A stretch of 64,000 nucleotides of DNA from Isosphaera sp. GTDB lineage: Bacteria; Planctomycetota; Phycisphaerae; Phycisphaerales; UBA1924. Below, piece by piece: positions 35,140 to 44,172 of this stretch. The stretch spans positions 1 to 64,000 of the forward strand of contig PNJV01000004.1 of assembly GCA_013822085.1 (NCBI GenBank), written 5' to 3'. How positions within the stretch are numbered: the stretch's first letter is position 1; each line of letters opens with the position of its first letter. The notes beneath the pieces were generated by a model. That model saw only the letters and a list, made by a program, of their open reading frames with translations. It was not told the DNA's origin and searched no databases. The translations under genes and the position numbers were made by a program.

Positions 35140-36561
35140 TCAGGCGGCGCGGCTGCGCGGGTTCTCGTCGCCGCTGAGGAACCCGGCGTAGTTGCGCATG
35201 AGCAGGTTGGCCTCGATGCGCTGCATGAAGTCGAGCACGACCGAGACGACGATGAGCAGGCCGGTCCCGCCAAGGAACGCCGCGACGTTCTGTGGCACGC
35301 CCAGCCGCAGGGCCACGACCTGGGGCGCCACGGCGATGACCGCCAGGAACGCGGCGCCCACGAAGGTGATGCGCTCCATGACGGTCTCGAGATACTCGGC
35401 CGTGCGCGGGCCGGGGCGCAGGCCCGGGATGAACGAGCCGTGGTCGCGCAGCTGCTTGGACATGTCCTCGGGGTTGAACTGCACCGTGATCCAGAAGTAC
35501 GAGAAGAAGTAGATCAGCACGATCTCGCCGGCGACGAAGAGGAACTCGCCGTAGGTCAGCTGGCCCGTCAGCCAGGACATGAAGGTGGAGAACCCCGAGT
35601 TGGGCAGGCTCGCCTCGATCTGCGAGACGAGGGTGCCCAGGAGCACCACGGGGAAGGTCATCAGCGAGGTGGCGAAGATCACGGGCATGACGCCGGAGTG
35701 GTTCAGCCGCAGAGGCAGGTAGGAGCGCTCGCCGCCGAAGACCTTGCGGCCGCGGGTGTGCTTGGCCTGCTGGACGGGGATGCGCCGCTGGGCCACGGTC
35801 ATGAGCACCGAGCCACCGACCACGACGACGAACCCGCCGATCATCAGGAGCACGCCCAGGATGCCGATCGACGGGGAAAAGCCCTGCGGCGGCGGGCCCA
35901 TGATGAACGTGACCACCTGGAAGGTGCGGATCGGCGAGAGCGTCAGGAGCTCGCCGATGGCGTTGGGCATCTGCACCAGGATCCCGGCCATGATGAGCAT
36001 CGAGACGCCGTTGCCGATGCCGTGCTTGTCGATCTGCTCGCCGAGCCACATGAGGAAGACGGTGCCGGCGACCAGGGCCGTCACGGCCATGATCCACCAG
36101 AAGGGCCAGCCGGCCCAGGCGGCGTATATCACCCCTTGCGAGGCCGAGACCTGCAGGTAGCCCACGGCCTGGATGACGGCCACGACGATCGTGGCGTAGC
36201 GCGTCCAGGCCATGATCTTCTGGCGGCCGGTGGGGCCCTCCTCCTGGATCTTCTTCATGGTGGGCCACACGGCCATCAAGAGCTGGAAGATGATCGAGGC
36301 CGAGATGTACGGGATGACGCCCAGGCCGAAGATGGTCGACTGGGTGAGGTTGCCGCCGGCGAAGATCGAGACCACCGAGGCCACGGTGCTAAAGAGCGAG
36401 TCGCCCGACTGCGACTGGACGATGCGCTTGAGCTCTTCCTGGTTGACCCCGGGCAGCGGCACCCACTGGCCGAGCCGGAAGACCGCGAGCATGCCCAGGG
36501 TGAAGAGCACCCGGTTGCGCAGCTCCGCCACGCGGAAGACGTTCAAGAGCGCTTGCAGCAT
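35140..36561 (-). CDS. secY: Protein translocase subunit SecY
   Basis: The 473-residue channel protein has ten hydrophobic helices. Recognisable parts are the N-terminal [21 protein letters not shown], the plug region after [23 protein letters not shown], and cytoplasmic loop 5 with [14 protein letters not shown], which binds SecA and the ribosome. It moves proteins across and into the membrane with SecE and SecG. It follows rplO by 64 bases, the normal spc-operon order. Confidence 0.97.
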   Translation of the reverse strand: MLQALLNVFRVAELRNRVLFTLGMLAVFRLGQWVPLPGVNQEELKRIVQSQSGDSLFSTVASVVSIFAGGNLTQSTIFGLGVIPYISASIIFQLLMAVWPTMKKIQEEGPTGRQKIMAWTRYATIVVAVIQAVGYLQVSASQGVIYAAWAGWPFWWIMAVTALVAGTVFLMWLGEQIDKHGIGNGVSMLIMAGILVQMPNAIGELLTLSPIRTFQVVTFIMGPPPQGFSPSIGILGVLLMIGGFVVVVGGSVLMTVAQRRIPVQQAKHTRGRKVFGGERSYLPLRLNHSGVMPVIFATSLMTFPVVLLGTLVSQIEASLPNSGFSTFMSWLTGQLTYGEFLFVAGEIVLIYFFSYFWITVQFNPEDMSKQLRDHGSFIPGLRPGPRTAEYLETVMERITFVGAAFLAVIAVAPQVVALRLGVPQNVAAFLGGTGLLIVVSVVLDFMQRIEANLLMRNYAGFLSGDENPRSRAA

Positions 36562-36625
36562 ACGGCGACCGGTCCCTCCAAAGAGGTGATAGCGTAGGCG
36601 TGATCGGGCGTGGGACCGGCTGGTT

Positions 36626-37231
36626 TCACTCGGCGGCGGGCGGCTGCTTGGCGGCGGCGGCCTTGGCGCCCTTGCTCTTGCCGCCGCGCTTGAGCTTCTT
36701 GGTCAGGTTCTTGGGCGACTTGTCCTGGCTGTTGCGGTCGACGCCGCGGACAAAGTCGCGCCGCGTGCCGCGCTCGGTGACCGAGCCGCCGGCGGCCTCG
36801 ATCTGGGCCCTGGCCGAGGCCGAGACGCGGGCCGCGGTGACCTTCAGCGGCACCTTGAGGGCCAGGCCCTGCGCAAGCGCGCCCAGGATCTTGAGGCCGC
36901 GGCTCTCGTCGCGGATCAGGCCGGCCTTGATCAGCGTCTGCGCGCTGACCTCGCCGCCCTTGGCAAAGTCCTTGTGGGCCACGATGTCGCGCAGGTTCAC
37001 GATCCAGAACTCGGTCTTGAAGACCGCGTTGGAGAAGCCGTACTTGCGGATCCGCCGGAAGAGCGGCATCTGACCGCCCTCGAAGGCGCGCTTGGCCGAC
37101 GTGCCCGAGCGCGACCCGGCGCCCTTGGTGCCTCGACCGGACTCCTTGCCACGACCGCCGCCCTCGCCCCGGCCGACGCGGGTCCGCTTCTTGTACCGCC
37201 CGGCCTGCGCGGTGATTTCGTGGATCATCAT
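36626..37231 (-). CDS. rplO: 50S ribosomal protein L15
   Basis: Has the Gly-rich RVGRGEGGGRGKESGRGTKGAG N-terminus and the GGQMPLFRRIRKYGF block of L15, followed by VNLRDI. A Lys/Ala-rich tail extends it to 201 residues, compared with about 145 in E. coli. ATG 37231 is immediately followed by a second ATG that could also serve. rpmD (L30), normally just before this gene, is missing. Confidence 0.95.
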   Translation of the reverse strand: MMIHEITAQAGRYKKRTRVGRGEGGGRGKESGRGTKGAGSRSGTSAKRAFEGGQMPLFRRIRKYGFSNAVFKTEFWIVNLRDIVAHKDFAKGGEVSAQTLIKAGLIRDESRGLKILGALAQGLALKVPLKVTAARVSASARAQIEAAGGSVTERGTRRDFVRGVDRNSQDKSPKNLTKKLKRGGKSKGAKAAAAKQPPAAE

Positions 37232-37365
37232 GGCTCGGTCCCCAGACTCGCGGCGGGCGTGCTCGTGGCGGCCTCACCGAGATATGTGCGTGTGTGCCTG
37301 TCCGTCCGTCCCTGCTCGATCGTTCCTGCCTGCGCAGCCGGGCGGGAGCTCCGGCCGTGGGGTGG

Positions 37366-38166
37366 TTACTTGTTGGGCGCAGCCTCGGCGGCGGGCGCCG
37401 CAGGAGCGTCGCTGCCACCCCCACCACCCCCACCGCTGCCACCCCCACCGCCGCCGCCACCCCCACCGCCGCCGTAGCCGCCACCGCCACCACCGCCGTA
37501 GCCACCGCCGCCACGCGGGCCACCTCGGCCGCCGCGGCCACCGCCCGGCCCGCCGCGACCGCCGCGACCGCCGCGGGAGTCCTGCCCGACGGTGTTGACC
37601 GGCCCGCGGGCCCTGTCGGCCTTGGCGGCGACGGGAGCGAAGCGCTTGCCCTTGTCGATCTTGCCCTCGATGAGGGTCTGAGCCAGCTGCACGCCGCGCA
37701 GCTCGCTGGTCAGGGCGGGCGTGCGCAGCTTGCTCAGGGCCACGAAGACGGCCTTGAGGATGTTCTGCGGGTTGGTCGAGCCGTAGCACTTGGTCAGGCA
37801 GTCCTGGATCCCGGCCAGGTCGAGCACCGCGCGGACCACCGTCCCGGCCACGACGCCCGTGCCGGGCGAGGCGGGGATCAGACGCACCTTGGACGACGAG
37901 TACTGCCCCTCCACCTCGTGATGGATCGTCGTGCCCACGCGCGTGACGCGCGTCAGGTTCCGCTGCCCGTCCTTCTGCGACTTCTGGATCGCCTGCGGCA
38001 CCTCGTTGCCCTTGGCGTAGCCGAAGCCGACCTCGCCGTTGCGGTTGCCCACAACCACCAGCGCGCCGAACGAGAACCTGCGGCCGCCCTTGACGGTCGA
38101 GGCCGTCCGGTACACGCCGATGGTCGTCGATTCGATCTGTGAACGTTCGTCAATCAGTTCCGGCAT
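37366..38166 (-). CDS. rpsE: 30S ribosomal protein S5 with Gly/Arg-rich C-terminal tail
   Basis: The S5 core (about 20-185) shows TASTVKGGRRFSFGALVVVG, ASPGTGVVAGTVVRAVLDLAG and GSTNPQNILKA. From residue 198 to 266 it continues as a tail of RGG repeats, GYGGGG repeats and a long Gly run with one Ser, ending in Asp-Ala-Pro-Ala residues. S5 is about 166 residues in E. coli and has no such tail. RGG/GY-rich segments occur in RNA-binding proteins of other kinds. The encoding DNA is a long imprecise CCACCC repeat (37410-37570 on the plus strand). Confidence 0.93.
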   Translation of the reverse strand: MPELIDERSQIESTTIGVYRTASTVKGGRRFSFGALVVVGNRNGEVGFGYAKGNEVPQAIQKSQKDGQRNLTRVTRVGTTIHHEVEGQYSSSKVRLIPASPGTGVVAGTVVRAVLDLAGIQDCLTKCYGSTNPQNILKAVFVALSKLRTPALTSELRGVQLAQTLIEGKIDKGKRFAPVAAKADRARGPVNTVGQDSRGGRGGRGGPGGGRGGRGGPRGGGGYGGGGGGGYGGGGGGGGGGGGSGGGGGGGSDAPAAPAAEAAPNK

Positions 38167-38260
38167 GGGTCTCTCGCGGTGTGCTCGTGGGTGTGTCGTT
38201 GGGGTCGGCGGGTGGCGACGGGCGGGGCGTGCAGCGGCACGGCGCCGGCGCGTGCCGGGG

Positions 38261-38626
38261 TCAGAACTGGAGGCCTTCCTTGCGGGCGGCGTCGGCCAGG
38301 GCCTTGACTCGGCCGTGGTAGCGGAACCCGGCGCGGTCGAAGACCACGGCCTGGACGCCCTTGTCCTTAGCGCGCTTGGCCAGGGCCGCGCCCACGGCGG
38401 CGGCGGCGGCGGCGTTGCCCGTCTTCTTGCCGAGGCCAAGGTCGGCCTCCAGCGACGAGGCCGACACCAGCGTCCGCCCGGCCAGGTCGTCGATCACCTG
38501 GGCATAGATGTGCATCAGCGACTTGTACACCGCAAGACGCGGGCGCGAGGGCGTGCCCTCCACTCGCTTGCGGATCCCGACGTGCCGGCGTTCCCGGCGT
38601 GCCCTCTTGTGCTTGGCGTGGTCCAT
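38261..38626 (-). CDS. rplR: 50S ribosomal protein L18
   Basis: The 121-residue protein has [29 protein letters not shown] and the C-terminal [28 protein letters not shown] end, typical of L18, which binds 5S rRNA. The length is normal. Between rplF and rpsE, as usual. Confidence 0.96.
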   Translation of the reverse strand: MDHAKHKRARRERRHVGIRKRVEGTPSRPRLAVYKSLMHIYAQVIDDLAGRTLVSASSLEADLGLGKKTGNAAAAAAVGAALAKRAKDKGVQAVVFDRAGFRYHGRVKALADAARKEGLQF

Positions 38627-38685
38627 GGTCTTGGTCCTGCCCGGCCCGGCGGTGCCGGGCGCGGCTGGTGTAGCAACGCGTTCGA

Positions 38686-39243
38686 TCAGGCCGTGCCGAA
38701 GGCCTTGCCGCTCTTGCGCTTGATGACTTCCTGGCGGTACTTGACGCCCTTGCCGTTGTACGGCTCCGGCTTGCGGTGGGAGCGCATCTCGGCGGCGAAG
38801 TGCCCGACCATCTGCTTGTCGGGGCCCTCCACCTTGACGATCTGCTTCTCGACGTTCACCTTGAGGCCCTTGGGGATGGGCATCACGATGGAGTTGGCAA
38901 AGCCGAGGGTCATCTTGAGGTTGGCCCCCTGCACCGCCGCCGTCCAGCCCACCCCGACGACCTCCATCTCCTTGCTGTACCCCGCCGTGACGCCCTTGAT
39001 GTTGCTGGCGATGAGCGCCCGCGTGGTGCCCCACAGGGCCCGGGCCAGGCGGCTCTCGGCCGTCACGCCGGGGGCCAGCGAGACGGCGATCTCCTTCTTG
39101 GCCTCGTCGTGGCTCACGCGCACCTCGGGCTTGAGCTTGGTCGTCAGCGTGCCCAGCGGGCCGCTCACGGCCACCTCGCCGGGCTTGACGGCCACCTTCA
39201 CGTTGGCGGGCACCGGGATGGATTTGCGTCCGATTCGTGACAT
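38686..39243 (-). CDS. rplF: 50S ribosomal protein L6
   Basis: The 185-residue protein starts [12 protein letters not shown]. It shows the duplicated L6 fold: first repeat with [10 protein letters not shown], second with [24 protein letters not shown], and ends [22 protein letters not shown], near the signature PEPYKGKGIRY. It binds 23S rRNA near the factor-binding site. Confidence 0.97.
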   Translation of the reverse strand: MSRIGRKSIPVPANVKVAVKPGEVAVSGPLGTLTTKLKPEVRVSHDEAKKEIAVSLAPGVTAESRLARALWGTTRALIASNIKGVTAGYSKEMEVVGVGWTAAVQGANLKMTLGFANSIVMPIPKGLKVNVEKQIVKVEGPDKQMVGHFAAEMRSHRKPEPYNGKGVKYRQEVIKRKSGKAFGTA

Positions 39244-39380
39244 GGCTCGATCCTCGCTCCGTGCCGCATGGCTGCCGGCCGGTTCCTTGCTCACACGCCC
39301 GCTCCTGCGGGCCCGCCTGCATCACCCCGCCTCCACCCACCACGACCACCCCACCCGCCACGATCACCCCATCACCACGA

Positions 39381-39809
39381 TCATTCGACCACGCACAGCA
39401 GCTCGCCCCCGACACGCTCGGTGCGGCACTTGCGGTCCGAGAGGACGCCCTTGGAGGTACTCACGATGGCGATGCCCAGGCCCTGGAGCGGCCGGGGCAG
39501 GTCCTCGACGGTGCTGTAGACGCGCCGCCCGGGCTTGCTCAGGCGGGTGAGGCTCGTCAGGACGCGCTCGCCGCGCGGGCCGTACTTGAGCTTGAGCTTG
39601 AGGCTCCCGCCGGCCGGCTGCGGCGACGCCGCTGCGGGCACACGCGGGTCGGCCACGTGCTCGAAGGACTCGATGTACCCCTCGTCGCGCAGGACCTGGG
39701 CGATCCCTCGGCAGACGCGGTTGTTGCGGACCTCCACCGTCTTGGCCTTGTTGGCCAGAGCGTTGCGGATCCGCGCCACCATGTCCGAGACCATGTCGTT
39801 GAATGCCAT
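39381..39809 (-). CDS. rpsH: 30S ribosomal protein S8
   Basis: A 142-residue protein with [19 protein letters not shown] at the N-terminus and the C-terminal [26 protein letters not shown], matching the S8 signature. A Pro/Ala insertion of about ten residues lies near the middle. In E. coli S8 is the spc-operon repressor; I cannot see its mRNA target here. Confidence 0.96.
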   Translation of the reverse strand: MAFNDMVSDMVARIRNALANKAKTVEVRNNRVCRGIAQVLRDEGYIESFEHVADPRVPAAASPQPAGGSLKLKLKYGPRGERVLTSLTRLSKPGRRVYSTVEDLPRPLQGLGIAIVSTSKGVLSDRKCRTERVGGELLCVVE

Positions 39810-40026
39810 GCCTGTGCTTCCATGGCCGGCTCACCCGGCCCGTCGTCGCCTCACCTGACCCGACTCTCACGCCCCCCCGATCCCCCGGCCCCCCCGACCC
39901 GCCAACCGACGCCCCTGCTCTCCGCCCCCTGACCTGCGACCCTCCCGAGCTTTGTCGCCCCGATCCGCGCCCGTGCACGCTCGCTGTCGCGTGGGTGCGC
40001 CGGCTGTTGACCGGTCGCGCCGCGGC

Positions 40027-40212
40027 TCACCAGGAGGACTTGCGCATCCCGGGGATCTTGCCCTCCAGGGCCAGCTTGCGCAGCATGATGCGCGAGATCC
40101 GGAACTTGCGGTAGACGCCCCGCGAGCGCCCGGTCAGCTGACACCGCCGCACGATCCTCGTGCTGAACTTCGGCGTCCGACTGCTCTTTGCCACCTGTGC
40201 CTTGGTCGCCAT
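40027..40212 (-). CDS. rpsN: 30S ribosomal protein S14, short form without zinc ligands
   Basis: The 61-residue length and ending ([29 protein letters not shown] in part) are those of the short type Z S14, which normally carries two CxxC knuckles. Here only Cys24 remains: the other positions are Thr27, Ser40 and Met43, so no zinc site can form. Loss of zinc in the short form is less usual than in the long, Cys-free S14. The order rplE-rpsN-rpsH is kept. Confidence 0.94.
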   Translation of the reverse strand: MATKAQVAKSSRTPKFSTRIVRRCQLTGRSRGVYRKFRISRIMLRKLALEGKIPGMRKSSW

Positions 40213-40261
40213 GGATCACCCTCGTCCCCGTCTGGCCGGGGCCTGCCGCTCGCCGACCGGC

Positions 40262-41020
40262 TCACGCCGACCTGCGGGCCTTCTCCTCGGGCTTGGCGAA
40301 CGGGAACCCCAGCTCGGCCAGCACGAAGCGGCTGAGCTTGGGCTCCGAACGCTCGAAGCACACGTTGATGTTCATACCGTGCGTGAACGTCGCCTCGGCC
40401 ATGTTGATCTCGGGGAACACGCCCTGCTCGGTCAGGCCGAAGGCGTAGTTGCCCTGGCGATCGAACCCGGTGTCCTTGAGGCCGCGGAAGTCCTTGATGC
40501 GCGGGCAGGCCAGGTTGATCACCCGGTCGAGGAAGTGCCACATGCGGTCGCGGCGGAGCGTCACCATCGCCGCCGTCTCCAGGCCCTCGCGCACCTTGAA
40601 GTTCGACACGCTCTTCTTGGCCTTGAGCACCACCGGCTTCTGGCCCGTGATCTTCTGGATCGTCTCCAGGACGGTCGTCTTGACGTTGGCGGGGATCTTG
40701 GTCCCCTCCAGGTGCCGGCCCATGTTGATGTTGACCACGATCTTGGTCAGGCGCGGGTGCTGCATCGGGTTGATCAGCCCGAACTGCTTGGCCAGCTCCG
40801 CCTTGACGTGCGCCTTGAAGCGCGTCTGGAGCCGCGGCTCGACGCGCGGGCCCGCGGGGGCCTCCTCGCCGGCGTGCTCGCGCGACCCCTTGGGCTTGCC
40901 GCCGCCGGGCTTGCCCTTGCCCTCGCTCGGGCCCTTGCCCTTGCCTGCGCCCTCGGGCTTGCCGCCCTTGGCCGGGGCCTTGTCGGCGGGGTTGTTCGGT
41001 TTCTTCTTCTCGTCAGCCAT
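40262..41020 (-). CDS. rplE: 50S ribosomal protein L5 with Lys/Gly-rich N-terminal extension
   Basis: The L5 core starts near residue 65 (RLQTRFKAHVKAELAKQFGLINPMQHPRLTKIVVN in part) and includes TGQKPVVLKAKKSVSNFKVREG and FPEINMAEATFTHGMNI. The preceding 60 residues are Lys, Gly, Pro and Glu and are not found in typical L5 (about 179 residues). L5 binds 5S rRNA and the P-site tRNA. The start is well fixed only for the core; ATG 41020 is the first in frame. Confidence 0.95.
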   Translation of the reverse strand: MADEKKKPNNPADKAPAKGGKPEGAGKGKGPSEGKGKPGGGKPKGSREHAGEEAPAGPRVEPRLQTRFKAHVKAELAKQFGLINPMQHPRLTKIVVNINMGRHLEGTKIPANVKTTVLETIQKITGQKPVVLKAKKSVSNFKVREGLETAAMVTLRRDRMWHFLDRVINLACPRIKDFRGLKDTGFDRQGNYAFGLTEQGVFPEINMAEATFTHGMNINVCFERSEPKLSRFVLAELGFPFAKPEEKARRSA

Positions 41021-41129
41021 AGCGTGCTCTCACAGCTGTCGCTCGTGCCCGTTGTCCCGCGTCGGCTCGCCGTGCCCGTGCCCGTCTTGCCGATGCGCCC
41101 GTGTGTCCTCTACCAGCTCCACCAACTTC

Positions 41130-41171
41130 AATCTGCAATCTGCAATCTGCAATCTGCAATCTGCAATCTGC
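41130..41171 (+). repeat. Six tandem copies of the heptamer AATCTGC
   Basis: Six perfect consecutive copies of a 7-bp unit lie in the 192-bp spacer between rplX and rplE. A 7-bp unit does not keep reading frame, and the sequence is far less GC-rich than its surroundings. In the ribosomal mRNA it appears as repeated GCAGATT. Confidence 0.95.
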
Positions 41172-41212
41172 CAACTGCCCATGCTCACCGCCGGCCTTCG
41201 CTCACCGGGTGG

Positions 41213-41551
41213 TCACTTGGACGCCGCGGCCTTGCGGACCACGCCCAGCTCCGCCCCGCCGCGGGCGGCCACGCGGACCTTGCTGCCGTCGGCCTTGGTG
41301 ACGAAGCGCACCCGCGTGGGCTTGCCGTCGGCGATCGGCGAGACGTTGCTGATGTGGATCGGGGACTCCTTGGTCATGACCCCGCCGCGGGGCGCCGTGC
41401 GCGTCGGCCGCACGTGCTTTGTCACCATGTTGAGGCCCTTGATGTAGACGCGGTCGTGCTTGGTGTCCACGCGCAGGACCGTGCCCACCTCGCCCTTGTG
41501 GTCGCCCGCGGTCACCATCACGCTGTCGCCGCTGCGGATATGCCGTGCCAT
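41213..41551 (-). CDS. rplX: 50S ribosomal protein L24
   Basis: The 112-residue protein shows the KOW motif region SGDSVMVTAGDHKGEVGTVLRVD, then GLNMVTKHVRPT and the PIHISNVSPI block characteristic of bacterial L24. ATG 41551 lies 2 bases after the rplN stop, so this pair keeps tight coupling. Confidence 0.96.
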   Translation of the reverse strand: MARHIRSGDSVMVTAGDHKGEVGTVLRVDTKHDRVYIKGLNMVTKHVRPTRTAPRGGVMTKESPIHISNVSPIADGKPTRVRFVTKADGSKVRVAARGGAELGVVRKAAASK

Positions 41552-41553
41552 GA

Positions 41554-41940
41554 TCAGATCACCTCCGGTGCAAGGGACACGATCTTGGTGTAGTTCTTGT
41601 CGCGCAGCTCGCGGGCCACCGGCCCGAAGATCCGCGTCCCCTTCGGGTTGCCGTCGTCCTGGATGAGCACGACCGCGTTGGAGTCGAACTTGATGTACGA
41701 CCCGTCGGCGCGCCGCGTGGCCTTGGTGGCCCGGACCACCACCGCCTTGCTCATGTCCCCCTCCTTGACGTCCCCGCCGGGGATGGCCTTCTTGATGGAG
41801 ACGTACACCCGGTCGCCGATGCCGGCGGTGCGGCGCGTGAACTTCCCGCTGGCCGTCGAGCCGCCGTAGACGCGGATGACATAGGCGATCTTCGCCCCCG
41901 TGTTGTCCGCCACGGCGCACCGTGTTTCTTGCTGAAGCAT
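41554..41940 (-). CDS. rplN: 50S ribosomal protein L14
   Basis: Has [17 protein letters not shown], the signature of L14, plus [21 protein letters not shown] and [26 protein letters not shown] at the C-terminus. The 128 residues are close to the usual 122. It forms a bridge to the small subunit. Confidence 0.97.
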   Translation of the reverse strand: MLQQETRCAVADNTGAKIAYVIRVYGGSTASGKFTRRTAGIGDRVYVSIKKAIPGGDVKEGDMSKAVVVRATKATRRADGSYIKFDSNAVVLIQDDGNPKGTRIFGPVARELRDKNYTKIVSLAPEVI

Positions 41941-42044
41941 GCCCGGTCACTCCGTCGCTGCCCGCCCCCTCCGCCGCCGAACCCATCACCGCCCCCGCCC
42001 CACCCCCCGCCACCACCACCGCCCCGCCTCACGCCACCGCTCGC

Positions 42045-42386
42045 TCAGGCGCCCGTCTGCCCGGGTGCCTCGACCGCGGTGAAGGCCGAGCCGGCCTCCT
42101 TCTGCACCACGCGCACCAGCTTCCAGCGCTTGGTCTTGCTCACGGGCCGGCACTGGACGACCTCCACCAGGTCACCCCGGCGGCTCTGGTTGGTCTCGTC
42201 GTGCACGTGCAGGACGGTCCGGCCGCGCATGATCTTGCCGTACTTGGGGTGGATCGAGTCGTTGGGCACGACCACCTTGCGCGTCTTGTCGCGCGAGTCC
42301 GACTCGACCATGCCGACGCGCGTCGCCGCGGCCTTGTCCGCCCCCGCTGCGCCCGAACGACCCGCGTTGCTGCCGTGTGTGCTCAT
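42045..42386 (-). CDS. rpsQ: 30S ribosomal protein S17
   Basis: The OB-fold core, from GMVESDSRDKTRKVVV to SKTKRWKLVRVVQK, matches S17. A Ser/Gly/Ala-rich N-terminal extension of about 22 residues and a C-terminal one of 14 bring it to 113 residues against about 85. Located between rpmC and rplN as usual. Confidence 0.95.
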   Translation of the reverse strand: MSTHGSNAGRSGAAGADKAAATRVGMVESDSRDKTRKVVVPNDSIHPKYGKIMRGRTVLHVHDETNQSRRGDLVEVVQCRPVSKTKRWKLVRVVQKEAGSAFTAVEAPGQTGA

Positions 42387-42522
42387 CGTGCCGTGCCCCT
42401 TGCCGACTCTCGTTCCCGCTTGCCCAAACGCTCGCTGTGTGTGACCCGCCGACCACCGACCTGCCCCGACCTGCCCCGACTCGCCTCACTCCCCCCGCTC
42501 CGCTCGCTCCCCCCGCGCCCGC

Positions 42523-42732
42523 TCACGCGCCCGCCCGGGCCGAGCGCAACGCGCGGGCCCGGGCTTCGGTGAGCAGCCGGGCGATGTCCTTTCGGGCCTT
42601 GCCAAAGGACGCGGTGTCCTCGACCTTGCCCGTGACCTTCTGCATCCGCAGCCCGAAGAGCTTCTCGCGGAGCTTCTTGAGCTCGACGGTGATCTCCTCG
42701 TCGCCCATGGCTCGAACCTCTTGACCGGTCAT
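42523..42732 (-). CDS. rpmC: 50S ribosomal protein L29
   Basis: The 69-residue two-helix protein with MTGQEVRAMGDEEITVELKKL and FGLRMQKVTGKVEDTASFGKARKDIARLL resembles L29 along its length. I start at ATG 42732, where the conserved first helix begins; an upstream in-frame start adds only Gly-rich sequence. It lies at the exit tunnel and contacts SRP and trigger factor in other bacteria. Confidence 0.94.
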   Translation of the reverse strand: MTGQEVRAMGDEEITVELKKLREKLFGLRMQKVTGKVEDTASFGKARKDIARLLTEARARALRSARAGA

Positions 42733-42846
42733 GATCCGACTCCTGTGCCCACCACCGACCGTGCCACCCACCACCTACCACCCACCACCCGCCATCCACC
42801 ACACCACCAGCGCCCGCAACCTTTGGTCACAGCGAGACCTGTCTGG

Positions 42847-43266
42847 TCACACCGAGACCCGCCGACCGACGAGCCGGCACTTGACGGGCATCTTCATCGC
42901 CACGCGCACGAAGGCCGCCTTGGCCACCGCCTCGCTCACGCCGGCGATCTCGAAGAGCATCGTGCCGGGCTTGACGCGGGCCGCCCAATACTCCACCTCC
43001 GCCTTGCCGGTGCCCATTCGCGTCTCCAGCGGCTTCTTGGAGATCGGCTTGTCCGGGAAGACGCGGATGATCAGCTTGCCCTCGCGCTTGAGGAAGTGCT
43101 GCGCCGCCACCCGGCCGGCCTCGATGACGCGCCCGGGCAGCCACACCCGCTCGAGCGATTGGAGCCCGAAGTCGCCGTAGGCCACGTAGTTGCCCTTGGT
43201 CGCCCGGCGGTCGCGCACGCGCCGGAACTCCTTGCGGAACTTCACTCGTTTGGGCATCAGGGCCAT
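42847..43266 (-). CDS. rplP: 50S ribosomal protein L16
   Basis: The 139 residues match L16: MLMPKRVKFRK-like start (here MALMPKRVKFRKEF), VAYGDFGLQSLE, the KREGKLIIRVFPDKPISKKPLETRMGTGKAEVEYW block in part, and VRVAMKMPVKCRLV at the end. The conserved Arg-Met-Gly loop points to the A-site tRNA. Length normal. Confidence 0.97.
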   Translation of the reverse strand: MALMPKRVKFRKEFRRVRDRRATKGNYVAYGDFGLQSLERVWLPGRVIEAGRVAAQHFLKREGKLIIRVFPDKPISKKPLETRMGTGKAEVEYWAARVKPGTMLFEIAGVSEAVAKAAFVRVAMKMPVKCRLVGRRVSV

Positions 43267-43364
43267 GGTCCGTCTCCACGCTTGTCCGTCGGCCGTGCTG
43301 CCACGCCGACGGGTTGTTGTTCGCTCGTGTCCTCTGTCCGCTCACACGCTCGCCGCCGCGGGGC

Positions 43365-44075
43365 TCACCGCCGGCCGCGGGCCTTGGTCCGGGTCCCGGC
43401 CGCGAGCGGCTCGGCCGCCGCCTGCTCGGGCTTCTCCGCCTCGTAGAGCCCCTTGAAGATGTAGCACTTGACGCCGATCGCCCCGTAGGACATGAACGCC
43501 TCGGCCACGCCGTAGTCGATGTTGGCCTGGAGCGTGCTCAGGGGCAGCGACCCCTGGCGAACGTCCAGTGTCCGGCTCATCTCGGCACCGCCCAGTCGGC
43601 CGGCCAGGATGATCCACACGCCCTTGGCCCCGGCGGCCATGACCGCCTCGGCCTTCATCTTGATCGCCCGGCGGAAGGCCACGCGCTTGCGCAGCTGCTC
43701 GGCCACGCTCTCGGCGACCAGGTTCGCGTCCAGGTCCGGGCTCTTGACCTCCATGATGGAGATCGAGACCTTGCGCCCGGTCATGTACTGGAGCTCCTCG
43801 GTGATCCGCTCCACCTCGGCGCCCTTGGGCCCGATCACCAGCCCGGGACGCGCCGAGCGGATGATCACCTTGAGCTCCTCGCGCGTGCGCTCGATGTGCA
43901 CGTCGCTCACCGCCGCGTACGGCGGCTTGCGGTTGAGCCGCTTGTCGATGAACTGGCGGATCTTGTAGTCCTCCACCAGCAGCTCGCCGAACAGCGCCTT
44001 GGGCGCGTACCAGCGCGAGCGGTGCGGCTCGGTGATGCCAACCCGAAGTCCGTATGGATGCGTCTTCTGTCCCAT
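43365..44075 (-). CDS. rpsC: 30S ribosomal protein S3
   Basis: A 236-residue protein with MGQKTHPYGLRVG, the KH domain around RPGLVIGPKGAEVERITEELQ, and GVWIILAGRLGGAEMSRT, part of the S3 signature. The C-terminal 25 residues are Ala/Glu/Arg rich. S3 lies at the mRNA entry and has helicase function there. Confidence 0.97.
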   Translation of the reverse strand: MGQKTHPYGLRVGITEPHRSRWYAPKALFGELLVEDYKIRQFIDKRLNRKPPYAAVSDVHIERTREELKVIIRSARPGLVIGPKGAEVERITEELQYMTGRKVSISIMEVKSPDLDANLVAESVAEQLRKRVAFRRAIKMKAEAVMAAGAKGVWIILAGRLGGAEMSRTLDVRQGSLPLSTLQANIDYGVAEAFMSYGAIGVKCYIFKGLYEAEKPEQAAAEPLAAGTRTKARGRR

Positions 44076-44172
44076 GCTTGCTCCGAGTCCCGTTCAACCC
44101 ATCGACGCCGGCCCGCTGACCAAATCCCCCCGCCTTTACCCCCGCCAGCACCTCACGCCGCCGAGCGGCCCG

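Noticed and set aside
35077..36597. 506-residue plus-strand frame opposite secY
   Set aside because: Antisense shadow of a well-conserved membrane protein.
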